A DNA stretch of 20,290 nucleotides from a virus: positions 1-20,290 of the IMG/VR virus record IMGVR_UViG_3300042467_002622; one strand, 5' to 3'. Below are positions 1 through 6,017 of the stretch, piece by piece. The translations under genes were made by a program, and so were the position numbers. How positions within the stretch are numbered: the stretch's first letter is position 1; the number at the start of each line of letters is the position of its first letter. A model generated the notes under the pieces. It was not told the origin of the DNA and searched no databases. It saw only the letters and a program-made list of their open reading frames with translations.

Positions 1-609
1 ATCGCTCCCATCAAGTTCACGGGTGCGTTCTTCGGCCAGTGCCTGCAGCGGACGATGGAGCAGGTCGTCGACACGCACGACGTCGTGCTGACCATCGACT
101 ACGACACCATCTTCACGGCGCAGACGGTCGAGGCCCTGCTCACCCTGTTGATGTACTCCGGCTTTGACGCCATCGCCCCGCTTCAGACTAAGCGGGAGGC
201 CAATACGGTCATGTTCGCCCTCCCCGGCGTGACGCCGGACGAGAAGACAACGGTCCAGGACGATTGGTTCTCGAAGCCCGTCCAGTTGGTCGAGACGGCT
301 CACTTTGGCTGCACGTTCATCCGCACGGCGGCCATCAAGAAGATGCCGAAGCCCTGGTTCCTCGCCGAGGCCAACGCCGAGGGGACGTTTACGGGCGGCC
401 ACGTTGATGAGGACATCTACTTCTGGAAGAAGTTCTCGGCCTCCGGCAACAAGTTGGGCATCGCCACGAACGTCAGCGTCGGCCACGCCGAACTGATGAT
501 TACATGGCCGTCCAGGACGGAGCCAAGCGGCAAAGTCCAGCAGCACACGACCGAGTTCTGGAACAGCGACAAGACGCCGCCCGAGGGCGCATGGGGGTTC
601 GTGAGGTGA
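1..609 (+). CDS. Glycosyltransferase, GT-A fold (5' end missing)
   Basis: The reading frame is open from the first base of the window and stops at TGA 607-609, so the true start lies upstream; an internal ATG at 55 is not the likely start because coding continues before it. The visible 202 residues show a GT-A style nucleotide-sugar transferase: a hydrophobic strand followed by an acidic DYD (visible residues 33-35, in VVLTIDYDTIF), the place of the metal-binding DXD motif, and later an acidic HVDEDIYFWKK followed by a strand and VGH, which resembles the catalytic-base/acceptor region of GT2-like enzymes. The family moves a sugar from a nucleotide donor to an acceptor. It sits directly before the neck genes, so a virion protein is a plausible acceptor; modified DNA bases or host glycans are other options. 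The acceptor is inference; the fold assignment is fairly good. Confidence 0.72.
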   Translation: MAPIKFTGAFFGQCLQRTMEQVVDTHDVVLTIDYDTIFTAQTVEALLTLLMYSGFDAIAPLQTKREANTVMFALPGVTPDEKTTVQDDWFSKPVQLVETAHFGCTFIRTAAIKKMPKPWFLAEANAEGTFTGGHVDEDIYFWKKFSASGNKLGIATNVSVGHAELMITWPSRTEPSGKVQQHTTEFWNSDKTPPEGAWGFVR

Positions 610-800
610 GAGTCAGGATCGTCAAGGCGTTTGGCGGATACAAGGTCGGCCAGGAGTTCGATTGGGGGGACGGCATGGCCCGCGTGCTTGTGGCCCGCGG
701 CCTTGTGAGGGCCGTTGAGGACCGCGACGAAGAGACTGCGGCCGTTGAGGTCCGGACAGAGCGGGCCGTTCAGCCGCAAGGAAAGAAGAGGCACAAGTGA
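606..800 (+). CDS. Small phage protein, DUF7302-like
   Basis: A 64-residue protein. The chosen GTG start at 606 overlaps the stop of the glycosyltransferase (GTGA), the same coupling used by the next two genes, and it leaves an N-terminus (VRVRIVKAFGGYKVG) that matches the usual beginning of this family. An in-frame ATG at 591 would add five residues and is the alternative start. The pattern of a basic beta strand, GY-VG, then GMARVLVARGLVR and a charged tail is typical of short proteins coded between head genes and the head-tail connector in many siphophages. The C-terminus is rich in Arg, Lys and Glu and looks disordered. Its function is not known; I infer a role in the head or neck from position only. 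Confidence 0.7.
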   Translation: MRVRIVKAFGGYKVGQEFDWGDGMARVLVARGLVRAVEDRDEETAAVEVRTERAVQPQGKKRHK

Positions 801-1441
801 CAGTCACGATCACCTACGGCTCGCCGCAGCAGCCAGAGTCCGGCATCACTCCGTATCGCAGCCTGACGCGCTACACGGCGCCGGCTGTCGAGCCGGTGAC
901 GCTCGCCGAGGCCAAGGTGCAGTGCCGCGTGGACACTGCCGACGACGACGCGTACATCACGGCGCTCATCGCCACGGCCCGCGAGTACGTCGAGAGCGTC
1001 CTCGACATCTCCATGATCTCGACCGTCTGGGAGGCTCGATACGACACGTTCCCGCTGTGGGAGATCATCCTGCCCCGGCCACCCATGCAGAACGCCTCCG
1101 TGACGCTCGTCTACCGTGACGAAGGCGGCACGAATCAGACGCTGACGAGCGGCAGCGGGGCGTTTCAGATGGACTTCTACGCCACGCCTGGACGCATCTT
1201 CCCGGTGTACGGCGGCGTCTGGCCGGCCGTTCGGGGCGACGAGAACAGCGTCCTGGTGCGGTGGAGCGCCGGCTACGGAGCGTCCGGGTCGAGCGTGCCC
1301 AGCGTGCTTCGGCACCTTGTCCTGCTCCTCGTCGCCCACTGGTACGAGATGCGGCAGCCGGTTGGCCAGGGCGGCCAGATGCCGATTCCCACGACGTTCG
1401 ACACCCTGCTGGCGGCTTCGGGGTGGGGGGGATACCGGTGA
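797..1441 (+). CDS. Head-tail connector protein (HK97 gp6 / phiE125 gp8 type)
   Basis: A 214-residue protein starting at GTG 797, which overlaps the previous stop as GTGA and has a good purine-rich ribosome site (GAAAGAAGAGG) just before it. The N-terminal half carries the hallmark of gp6-like connectors: VTLAEAKVQCRVD followed by DDDAYITALIATAREYVE, an all-helical segment (about residues 34-72), then a beta-rich stretch with PRPPMQNASVTLVY and a final helix (LRHLVLLLVAHWYEMRQPV). Members form a ring beneath the portal and connect the filled capsid to the tail. Its order before the head closure and gp10-type genes is what is expected for HK97-like neck modules. Assignment is by family pattern and context and is quite secure. 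Confidence 0.88.
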   Translation: MTVTITYGSPQQPESGITPYRSLTRYTAPAVEPVTLAEAKVQCRVDTADDDAYITALIATAREYVESVLDISMISTVWEARYDTFPLWEIILPRPPMQNASVTLVYRDEGGTNQTLTSGSGAFQMDFYATPGRIFPVYGGVWPAVRGDENSVLVRWSAGYGASGSSVPSVLRHLVLLLVAHWYEMRQPVGQGGQMPIPTTFDTLLAASGWGGYR

Positions 1442-1923
1442 CACTTGAGGCCCAAGTCACAGCCACCGTGTCGGCGCGGTCGACCTCGACGAGCGGCCTG
1501 ACGTCGTCTGTCTCGGATCACCCGCTGTCGTTCTTCTTCGACGTCGGCGACTGCACGAAGGTCTGGAGCGACCGCCGGTCCTTCGAGTCCGGCTACGACG
1601 AGGTCGACTTCGCCGCAGTTGGCATCGGCACCGTGAAACTCCTGTGCATCAAGAACCTGTCGGCGACCAATCAGATTGCCCTCTCGGCCGGCTGGACTGG
1701 CAGCCAGTTCAGCGTCTTCCGTCAGGACGTTACGTCGTGGAACTTCTCCCCGATGGTCAACCTTGGCTCGCTGACGCTCCGCGGCTACCCGATCCGCGAA
1801 CGAGGCGCGTTTCTGATTTGCTGCCCGAACTCCGTCGGGTTCGGCGCCACGGCTGGCGGCAGCATCCTGCGGATCGGCGGCACTGCCGGCCAGGACTACG
1901 AAATCTACGTCATGGGGAACTAG
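1438..1923 (+). CDS. Small beta-rich phage structural protein (paralogue 1)
   Basis: A 161-residue protein; the frame is open further upstream, but GTG 1438 overlaps the connector stop as GTGA and follows a strong G-rich ribosome site, so I chose it. The sequence is mostly predicted beta strand with Thr/Ser/Gly turns. The second half has an LLCIKNLSATNQIALS strand-turn, a LRGYPIRERGAF segment, and ends with a strand (YEIYVMGN). This layout recurs in the products at 1927-2427 (VYVRNKSDSVALSI) and 10391-10759 (VAFLRNLSTAAAS), so the three look like distant paralogues. I do not recognise a named family. A virion role such as decoration, neck or tail spacer protein is inferred from position between the connector and head closure genes. 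Confidence 0.66.
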   Translation: MTLEAQVTATVSARSTSTSGLTSSVSDHPLSFFFDVGDCTKVWSDRRSFESGYDEVDFAAVGIGTVKLLCIKNLSATNQIALSAGWTGSQFSVFRQDVTSWNFSPMVNLGSLTLRGYPIRERGAFLICCPNSVGFGATAGGSILRIGGTAGQDYEIYVMGN

Positions 1924-1926
1924 CCG

Positions 1927-2427
1927 ATGGCACTCAACGCCCAGATCGCCCTGTCCATCCTTGCCCACGAGACGTCGAACGGCGACCTGTCGCGGACGCT
2001 GCGGGCCACGCCGGCCAACTACGCCATTGCGCTTGCCGACGGCACCGGGGCCAACCAGGCGCAGGTGGTGTGGAGTTCGTCTGGAACGGCCACCACGACA
2101 AACACCGACCTCAACCTGTCCGCGATCGAAGACACACGCGACGGAGCATCAGTCACTGTCACGTTTACCGCCATAAAGGCGGTCTACGTTCGCAACAAAA
2201 GCGATTCTGTTGCGTTGAGCATTGGAGGCCCGACGAACGTGACGTCCGGCATTTGGTTTCCGGCTATCCCAATTCAGATCCAGCCCGGCGGGTGCTATTT
2301 CGTGTCAGCCCCAGGCGCCGACGGTATCTCCGTCAATCCGGCAGGCCCGCGCATTGCTCGGCTGGCCTCTGTCTCTGGAACAGCAGCCTACGACGTTGTC
2401 TTCATCGGAGAGGGCAGCGTCGCATGA
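1927..2427 (+). CDS. Small beta-rich phage structural protein (paralogue 2)
   Basis: A 166-residue protein with ATG 1927 three bases after the previous stop, preceded by GGGG. It begins with an amphipathic strand (MALNAQIALSILAHE) and has the same strand-turn-strand core as its neighbour: a charged strand ending in VYVRNKSDSVALSIG, a hydrophobic loop (IWFPAIPIQIQPGGCYFV), and a final strand (AAYDVVFIGEG). The next gene starts inside its stop (ATGA). No catalytic motif, signal peptide or membrane segment is visible. It is probably a virion component, because it is inserted in the neck operon and translationally coupled to it, but its exact place in the particle is unknown. Its similarity to the proteins at 1438-1923 and 10391-10759 is a by-eye judgement. 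Confidence 0.66.
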   Translation: MALNAQIALSILAHETSNGDLSRTLRATPANYAIALADGTGANQAQVVWSSSGTATTTNTDLNLSAIEDTRDGASVTVTFTAIKAVYVRNKSDSVALSIGGPTNVTSGIWFPAIPIQIQPGGCYFVSAPGADGISVNPAGPRIARLASVSGTAAYDVVFIGEGSVA

Positions 2428-2738
2428 TCATCGGCAGGATGCGGGAGCGCGTGGCCATCCAGCAGCCCTCCGAGGTGCGGACGCCCGTCGGCGAGACGAC
2501 GCTGACCTGGGCCGCGCTCGCCACGGTCTGGGCCAGCGTCGACGGCCTGTCGACCAGGGACATCCTGCAGGCCCAGCAGGCCAACCTTGTGGCGACGCAC
2601 CGCATTCGCATCCGCTACAGGGCCGACGTCAATCACACGCATCGCATCGTCTGGCGCGGCCGCACGATGGAGATCGCCAGCGTGGTCGAGCGAGACAACC
2701 GCACGGCGCTCGAGATTTTGGCCCGAGAGGTGCAGTGA
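2424..2738 (+). CDS. Head closure / head-tail adaptor protein (HK97 gp7, SPP1 gp16 type)
   Basis: A 104-residue protein beginning at ATG 2424, four bases overlapping the previous stop. The sequence has the standard look of this family: a start of the type IGRMRERVAIQQP, a central W-A-V strand (WAALATVWASVDGLSTRD), a basic strand that fits HRIRIRYRADVNHTHRIVW, then a hairpin ending in VVERDNRTALEILARE. In related phages the protein forms a small beta-barrel ring under the connector that closes the head after DNA packaging and provides the surface to which the tail binds. Length (about 105 aa) and position directly before a gp10-type gene match the family. Confidence 0.88.
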   Translation: MIIGRMRERVAIQQPSEVRTPVGETTLTWAALATVWASVDGLSTRDILQAQQANLVATHRIRIRYRADVNHTHRIVWRGRTMEIASVVERDNRTALEILAREVQ

Positions 2739-3457
2739 TGGCCGTCGACAACTTTGGCCGCGCGCAGGCGTTTATCCGCATCGGAGTCGAGGGCATACGT
2801 CCGATCCTGGAGACGCTGGAAAACGTGGCCGGCGTCCTGTCGGCCGGCGAGTCTCTGGAGCGCGTCCTGGAGAGGGCGGCCCGCCCCATCCGCGACACCT
2901 ACCGGGCCGCCGCCCTGCGGCATGACGCCACCGGCAACCTTGCCAAAAGCACGACGATCAAGACGAAGACGTACCGCCCAGGCGTGTCCGTCGCCATCGC
3001 CGGCCCGCGGCACACCGGCAGCCAGGGCGCCACCGGCTCGCAGGCCAGCGGCAACCACAGTTGGCTCGTCGAGTTCGGGTCCAACGGCCGCCGGAAGCCA
3101 TCGTCGCGCGGCACACGCAAGACCTACGTCAACGTCCACGAGGTCATCAACCGCCGCATGACCAAGGTGGCCCGGCTGGAGGACAGCGACAAGTTCGCCC
3201 GCCGATCCAGGGGGTACTACTTCCTCATGTCGTCGTGGAGGGAGCCGACGCGGCAGGCTCGGGCCGGCAGGGGGTACACGCACGACTTCCTGCCAGACGG
3301 AGGCGTCTTCACGCTGCACCCCGGCGAGGACTACGGCGCGATGCCGGGCTATCACCTCATGGAAAACACCATTTCCGCCCGCAGGTCCCAGGCCCAGACC
3401 ATCATCCGAAACGGCCTCATCGACGCCATCAACACAGCCATCGCGGGGTCTCTGTAA
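2738..3457 (+). CDS. HK97 gp10-type neck/tail-joining protein
   Basis: A 239-residue protein. ATG 2738 shares one base with the preceding stop (TGATG). The N-terminal helix (GVEGIRPILETLENV) and ALRHDATGNLAKSTTIK, followed by WLVEFGS, match the HK97 gp10 family, which begins with a helical segment containing the aromatic-free NLxxS basic patch and then the VEFG signature. A long insertion (about residues 120-205) rich in Arg, with YYFLMSSWREPTRQARAG, makes it longer than the usual 120-150 residues; the C-terminal helix resumes with YHLMENTISARRSQAQTIIRNGL. It follows the head closure gene and precedes the tail terminator, the canonical place. The role is head-tail joining or tail completion. 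Confidence 0.82.
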   Translation: MAVDNFGRAQAFIRIGVEGIRPILETLENVAGVLSAGESLERVLERAARPIRDTYRAAALRHDATGNLAKSTTIKTKTYRPGVSVAIAGPRHTGSQGATGSQASGNHSWLVEFGSNGRRKPSSRGTRKTYVNVHEVINRRMTKVARLEDSDKFARRSRGYYFLMSSWREPTRQARAGRGYTHDFLPDGGVFTLHPGEDYGAMPGYHLMENTISARRSQAQTIIRNGLIDAINTAIAGSL

Positions 3458-3885
3458 TGCTCCTGCTCCCGGAAAAGCACATCTACGCGAAACTGGCCTC
3501 GACGCCGGCCGTCGCCCGGCTGGTTGGCTTTCAGATCTACCCGATCGCCGTCCCAAAAGGGGCGTCGATGCCGTTCGTGATCTACAAGCGGGCGAACGTC
3601 CGGCGGGAGGGGACCCTCGGGAACACGCCACTCTTCATGCCGGAGGTGTCGCTCCAGGTGGCCTCCTGGGCGCTGACCTACGAAGGTGCCAAGGAACTTT
3701 CCGACGAGGTGCGGCTGACTCTGGATGGCCACACAGGCACACTTCTCGGGGTTACAATACATGATATGAGGCTGGTCTCCGAAGTGGACGACTTCCTCGA
3801 CCCCACAGCGGTTGGGGCACAACTACCGCCGGCATACGAAGTCAGGCAACTGTTTCAGGTTCGCTGGTCCGAGGCGACCGGCTAA
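3457..3885 (+). CDS. Tail terminator / tail completion protein (DUF3168 type)
   Basis: A 142-residue protein; ATG 3457 overlaps the preceding TAA by one base. It shows the DUF3168 plan: an N-terminal helix (LPEKHIYAKLASTPAVARLVG), a strand followed by PKGASMPFVIYKRA, a region with EVSLQVASWALTYEGAKELSDEV, and a late strand with LFQVRWSE. Members of this family (HK97 gp11, SPP1 gp17) sit at the top of the tail tube, stop its growth and dock the tail to the neck. It is the last neck gene before a 27-base gap with a strong ribosome site, where the tail tube genes start. A TACAATAC promoter-like sequence lies within its 3' half. Confidence 0.85.
   Translation: MLLLPEKHIYAKLASTPAVARLVGFQIYPIAVPKGASMPFVIYKRANVRREGTLGNTPLFMPEVSLQVASWALTYEGAKELSDEVRLTLDGHTGTLLGVTIHDMRLVSEVDDFLDPTAVGAQLPPAYEVRQLFQVRWSEATG
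3753..3758 (+). promoter_or_regulatory. Candidate -10 element (TACAAT) inside the tail terminator gene
   Basis: TACAAT is one change from the bacterial -10 consensus and stands out in GC-rich coding DNA. It is part of GTTACAATA, which occurs once more at 18345-18353. A recognisable -35 box is not present at the usual distance. It lies about 155 bases before the tail tube genes, which often need high expression. This is a weak candidate that could also be chance in coding sequence. Confidence 0.2.
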
Positions 3886-3896
3886 CACAATAGCGC

Positions 3897-3903
3897 AAGG
3901 AGG
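3897..3903 (+). promoter_or_regulatory. Strong ribosome binding site for the first tail-tube gene
   Basis: AAGGAGG lies nine bases before ATG 3913. Most genes in the window have only partial G-rich sites or rely on coupling to the previous stop, so this near-perfect site decides the start and suggests abundant product, as expected for a tail tube subunit. Confidence 0.7.
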
Positions 3904-3912
3904 CGCGGCGCA

Positions 3913-4245
3913 ATGGGAACTTCGGCACAGGGACTTACGTTCACCTTCGGTGGCGCCGCCGTCACCGTCACTTCCGTCCAGGTCAATGACACTCAAGACC
4001 TCCTCGACGCGACCCACCTCGGCGTGGCCCCGAACGGCCGGCGGATCTTCGTGGGCGGTTTTGCGACCGACCGAGAGGTGCAGATCGACTACATCAGTTC
4101 GACGATCCTCACCGCCGGCACGTCCGGCGCCATGTCGATCTCCGGCCCAATGTCGTTCAGCGGCAATGCGACGATTTCGTCGGCGTCCCTCGGCGGCTCG
4201 GTCGGCGACTTCGTGCGAGGCTCCGCGACCTTCCGGCTCGCCTGA
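3913..4245 (+). CDS. Tail tube protein-like, first copy
   Basis: A 110-residue protein with ATG 3913 after a near-perfect Shine-Dalgarno. It is almost entirely beta: it starts with QGLTFTFGGAAVTVTSVQV, has a loop with DLLDATHLGVAPNGRRIFVGG, and finishes with GDFVRGSATFRLA. This matches the small double-sheet tube subunit fold (lambda gpV N-terminal domain, Hcp-like), although at about half the length of a classic siphophage tail tube protein. The next gene encodes a related protein (VGELVRGTLRFTLT at the matching end), so this looks like a tandem duplication. The position between tail terminator and chaperone genes fits a tube role. Which copy is the major tube subunit is not clear; the strong ribosome site favours this one. 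Confidence 0.72.
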   Translation: MGTSAQGLTFTFGGAAVTVTSVQVNDTQDLLDATHLGVAPNGRRIFVGGFATDREVQIDYISSTILTAGTSGAMSISGPMSFSGNATISSASLGGSVGDFVRGSATFRLA

Positions 4246-4260
4246 CGACCGGAGGGTCCG

Positions 4261-4638
4261 ATGGCGATCACCGCGCACGGCGCGACGTTTGTCTTTACCG
4301 GCACGCGCGGAGAGATTAGGGCAAACGTCACGGCACTGTCTGTCACGAACCCGACCGCAGAGGTCGTTGACATGACTGGGCCGTCTGACCCCCTTGGGTT
4401 TCGCATCATGGTGCCGACGGGCGACGTGTCCGGTGGCAGCATTGACGTCGAGTATCTGGCCACCGCGAACGGCGGGGTTCCGGACGGCTTTGTGTCTGAC
4501 TACGGCACGCTGACGTTCGATACCCCGGTGATGTCCGTCTCGCGAAGAGTGGTGCTTGCCAGCGCTGACAAGGAGGCGCGTGTTGGCGAACTCGTTCGCG
4601 GCACGCTTCGCTTCACGCTCACGGACTACGGGGGCTAG
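4261..4638 (+). CDS. Tail tube protein-like, second copy
   Basis: A 125-residue protein with ATG 4261 after a G-rich site (CGGAGGG). It shares with the 110-residue product at 3913-4245 a TxFxFxG start, a central loop (EVVDMTGPSDPLGFRIMVP against DLLDATHLGVAPNGRRIFV) and a matching end (VGELVRGTLRFTLT). It has an extra loop around residues 65-85, with a Gly/Asn-rich segment (ATANGGVPDGF). Function is inferred as a second tube, neck-tube or tip-tube subunit. Paralogous tube proteins are known in phages with separate tube and tube-end components, but nothing in this sequence decides which it is. Confidence 0.7.
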   Translation: MAITAHGATFVFTGTRGEIRANVTALSVTNPTAEVVDMTGPSDPLGFRIMVPTGDVSGGSIDVEYLATANGGVPDGFVSDYGTLTFDTPVMSVSRRVVLASADKEARVGELVRGTLRFTLTDYGG

Positions 4639-4644
4639 TCGGCC

Positions 4645-5364
4645 ATGCCAACAGCATCACAGTTGCCGGTCCGGCAAGACATAGCCGTGTTTCAGTCGAC
4701 GCAGCAGGTTGTTCCGATCTCCCTCGGCGTCAACATCATCGGCATGACCGTCCTTGCTGTCGCGAGGTGGATGGAAGTCGGCGAGTACGAGGTGGCAGAG
4801 ATACCGTCGACTGTCGTCTCTGCCTCGCTGGGCAATGTCTCGCTGGTCATTCCGCAGTCCCTGCCGGCCGGTCCAGCCATCACTTGGACTTTAGTCACCT
4901 ACGAGCCGTCCTCCGAAGACCCTGTCGCGGCGGCGAAGACGCGCCGCTGGGGCGTGATCAACGTGGTCACGCCGTCAACGCTGACTCCGGACTCTCCGAA
5001 TTATCTGAAGATCGAGATGGTTGCCGGCGACGAGTACACGTTTCAGGTCAATCTTGGCGTCGATGTCACTGGGCAGTCGCTGTACGCCATAGCCTCGTTC
5101 GTCAGCGCCGGCGAGTACGAGTCGCAGTTGTTCGGCGTGAGCGTGCTTTCGGCTGCCACCGGGCTGGTGAAGGTGACGATTTCAGAAACTGCCTCGTCCC
5201 AAATCTCGAACGACCCGAGCGCCGCATGGTCGCTGATGGCCTACGGGGTCGGCAACGCCAACACGCTGTATCGCGCCGGTCCGATCGTGTGTTACTCAAG
5301 TCCGACAACGTCGTCGGCGGGCGCGGGTTCTGGCGCAGGCCAAATTGGTTCCGTGTTTCTGTAA
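4645..5364 (+). CDS. Duplicated-domain tail protein, BppU_N-like
   Basis: A 239-residue protein starting at ATG 4645, six bases after the previous stop. It contains two similar beta-sandwich units of about 90 residues: the first with VPISLGVNIIGMTVLAVARW and MEVGEYEVAEI, the second with YTFQVNLGVDVTGQSLYAIA and VSAGEYESQLF. Each is followed by a short stretch ending in SLVIPQSLPAG or VKVTISETAS, then a W-strand (ITWTLVTYE and AAWSLMAYG) and a closing strand (RWGVINVV and RAGPIVCYS). The pattern resembles the N-terminal domain of baseplate upper proteins such as BppU. A Ser/Gly/Ala-rich C-terminus follows. Role as a tail accessory or baseplate protein is inferred from the fold pattern and position; it has no visible catalytic motif. 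Confidence 0.65.
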   Translation: MPTASQLPVRQDIAVFQSTQQVVPISLGVNIIGMTVLAVARWMEVGEYEVAEIPSTVVSASLGNVSLVIPQSLPAGPAITWTLVTYEPSSEDPVAAAKTRRWGVINVVTPSTLTPDSPNYLKIEMVAGDEYTFQVNLGVDVTGQSLYAIASFVSAGEYESQLFGVSVLSAATGLVKVTISETASSQISNDPSAAWSLMAYGVGNANTLYRAGPIVCYSSPTTSSAGAGSGAGQIGSVFL

Positions 5365-5382
5365 TAGAAAAGGGTCATGCTG

Positions 5383-5757
5383 ATGGCTTTGAGCAAGGCT
5401 GCGATTCTGGCGGCGAAGGACGTTCGGTTGAGCGACGCGATCAAGGTCCCGGAGTGGGGCGGCGACGTTTACGTCAAGACGCTCTCCGGCCTGGAGCGGG
5501 ACGCCTTCGAGGAGTCCTACGCCGAACAGAAAATGAAGTCGTTCCGCGTCCGCTTCCTCACGCTGACGCTGTGCGACGACTCCGGCGAGCGGCTGTTTGC
5601 CGACACGGACACCGACCTCCTCGGCAAGAAGTCGAGCGTGGTCATCAACCGGCTGTTCGAGAAGGCCTGGAGCCACAACGCCCTGACGTCGGAGGCCGTG
5701 GAAAGCCTGGGAAAAGATTCACCGACCGACCAGAGCGGAGGTTCTACTTCCGCCTAG
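5383..5757 (+). CDS. Tail assembly chaperone, short form (lambda gpG-like)
   Basis: A 124-residue protein. ATG 5383 is chosen over ATG 5377 because it lies eight bases after AAAAGGG; 5377 is too close. The sequence (MALSKAAILAAKDVRL, VPEWGGDVYVKTLSG, RDAFEESYAE, FRVRFLTLTLCDDSGERLF) is a standard tail assembly chaperone N-terminal domain. In the reading of the short form, translation ends at TAG 5755-5757. At the slippery heptamer 5709-5715, a -1 shift leads into the frame ending at 6014 and gives a longer fusion of 210 residues. The protein keeps the tape measure from aggregating and helps the tube assemble around it. It is directly upstream of the tape measure gene, as in lambda. Confidence 0.86.
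   Translation: MALSKAAILAAKDVRLSDAIKVPEWGGDVYVKTLSGLERDAFEESYAEQKMKSFRVRFLTLTLCDDSGERLFADTDTDLLGKKSSVVINRLFEKAWSHNALTSEAVESLGKDSPTDQSGGSTSA
5709..5715 (+). promoter_or_regulatory. Programmed -1 frameshift slippery site (GGGAAAA)
   Basis: The heptamer fits X XXY YYZ in frame (CTG GGA AAA GAT) and differs in only the last base from the GGGAAAG used by lambda G/GT. A -1 shift here continues into the frame that is open to 6014, whose product has the T-type chaperone motifs. Both frames overlap and no start codon with a clear ribosome site exists for the downstream frame. Confidence 0.85.
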
Positions 5758-6014
5758 CGTTGGCGCTGGGCATGACGGTGAAGCGGCTCCTGACGGAGTG
5801 CGACTCGGAGGAGTTGAGCGAGTGGTACGCCTACGATCAGCGGTGGCCGCTGCCTGACCCCTGGTGGCAGACGGCGCGGCTGTGTCGGACGGTGATGGCG
5901 GCGAGCGGAAACTACAAGAGGTTGCCGGAAGAAAACATCTTCATCCCGTCGCAGGTGAGGCCGTATCAGTCGACGAACGAGATGTTTGCGGAACTACAGA
6001 AACTTCAAGGATGA
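5715..6014 (+). CDS. Tail assembly chaperone, frameshift extension (lambda gpT-like)
   Basis: This frame is entered by a -1 shift at 5709-5715 and adds 99 residues to the first 111 of the short form, giving a fusion of 210. The extension carries the T-type pattern: LALALGMTVKRLLTECDSEE, then LSEWYAYDQRWPLPDPWW and a helix with TARLCRTVMAA, ending with a segment likely to bind the tube (NEMFAELQKLQG). If translated alone it would have to begin at ATG 5772, which has no ribosome site, so the fusion is favoured. Its stop (TGA 6012-6014) lies four bases before the tape measure ATG. The fusion is needed in small amounts and bridges the tape measure and the tube subunit in known phages. Confidence 0.82.
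   Translation, partial: RFTDRPERRFYFRLALALGMTVKRLLTECDSEELSEWYAYDQRWPLPDPWWQTARLCRTVMAASGNYKRLPEENIFIPSQVRPYQSTNEMFAELQKLQG
5735..5753 (+). promoter_or_regulatory. Candidate hairpin downstream of the slippery site
   Basis: GCGGAGG (5735-5741) can pair with CTTCCGC (5747-5753) through seven pairs, one of them G-U, with a five-base loop. It starts 19 bases after the slippery site, farther than the usual 5-9 bases for a stimulator, so its effect on frameshifting is uncertain. Confidence 0.35.
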
Positions 6015-6017
6015 AGA

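Noticed and set aside
770-1444. Long reverse-strand open frame opposite the connector gene
   Set aside because: It is a GC-rich shadow of the + strand connector with an Arg/Ala-biased composition, no ribosome site and no recognisable motif.
2633-3631. 332-codon reverse-strand frame across the gp10-type gene
   Set aside because: It spans several + strand genes with clear family motifs, and its composition is low-complexity Arg/Pro/Gly.
4767-5714. Upstream part of the frame that ends at 6014
   Set aside because: Only the part after the slippery site carries protein-like sequence; before 5715 it is a shadow of the BppU-like and chaperone genes, rich in Arg and Gly.
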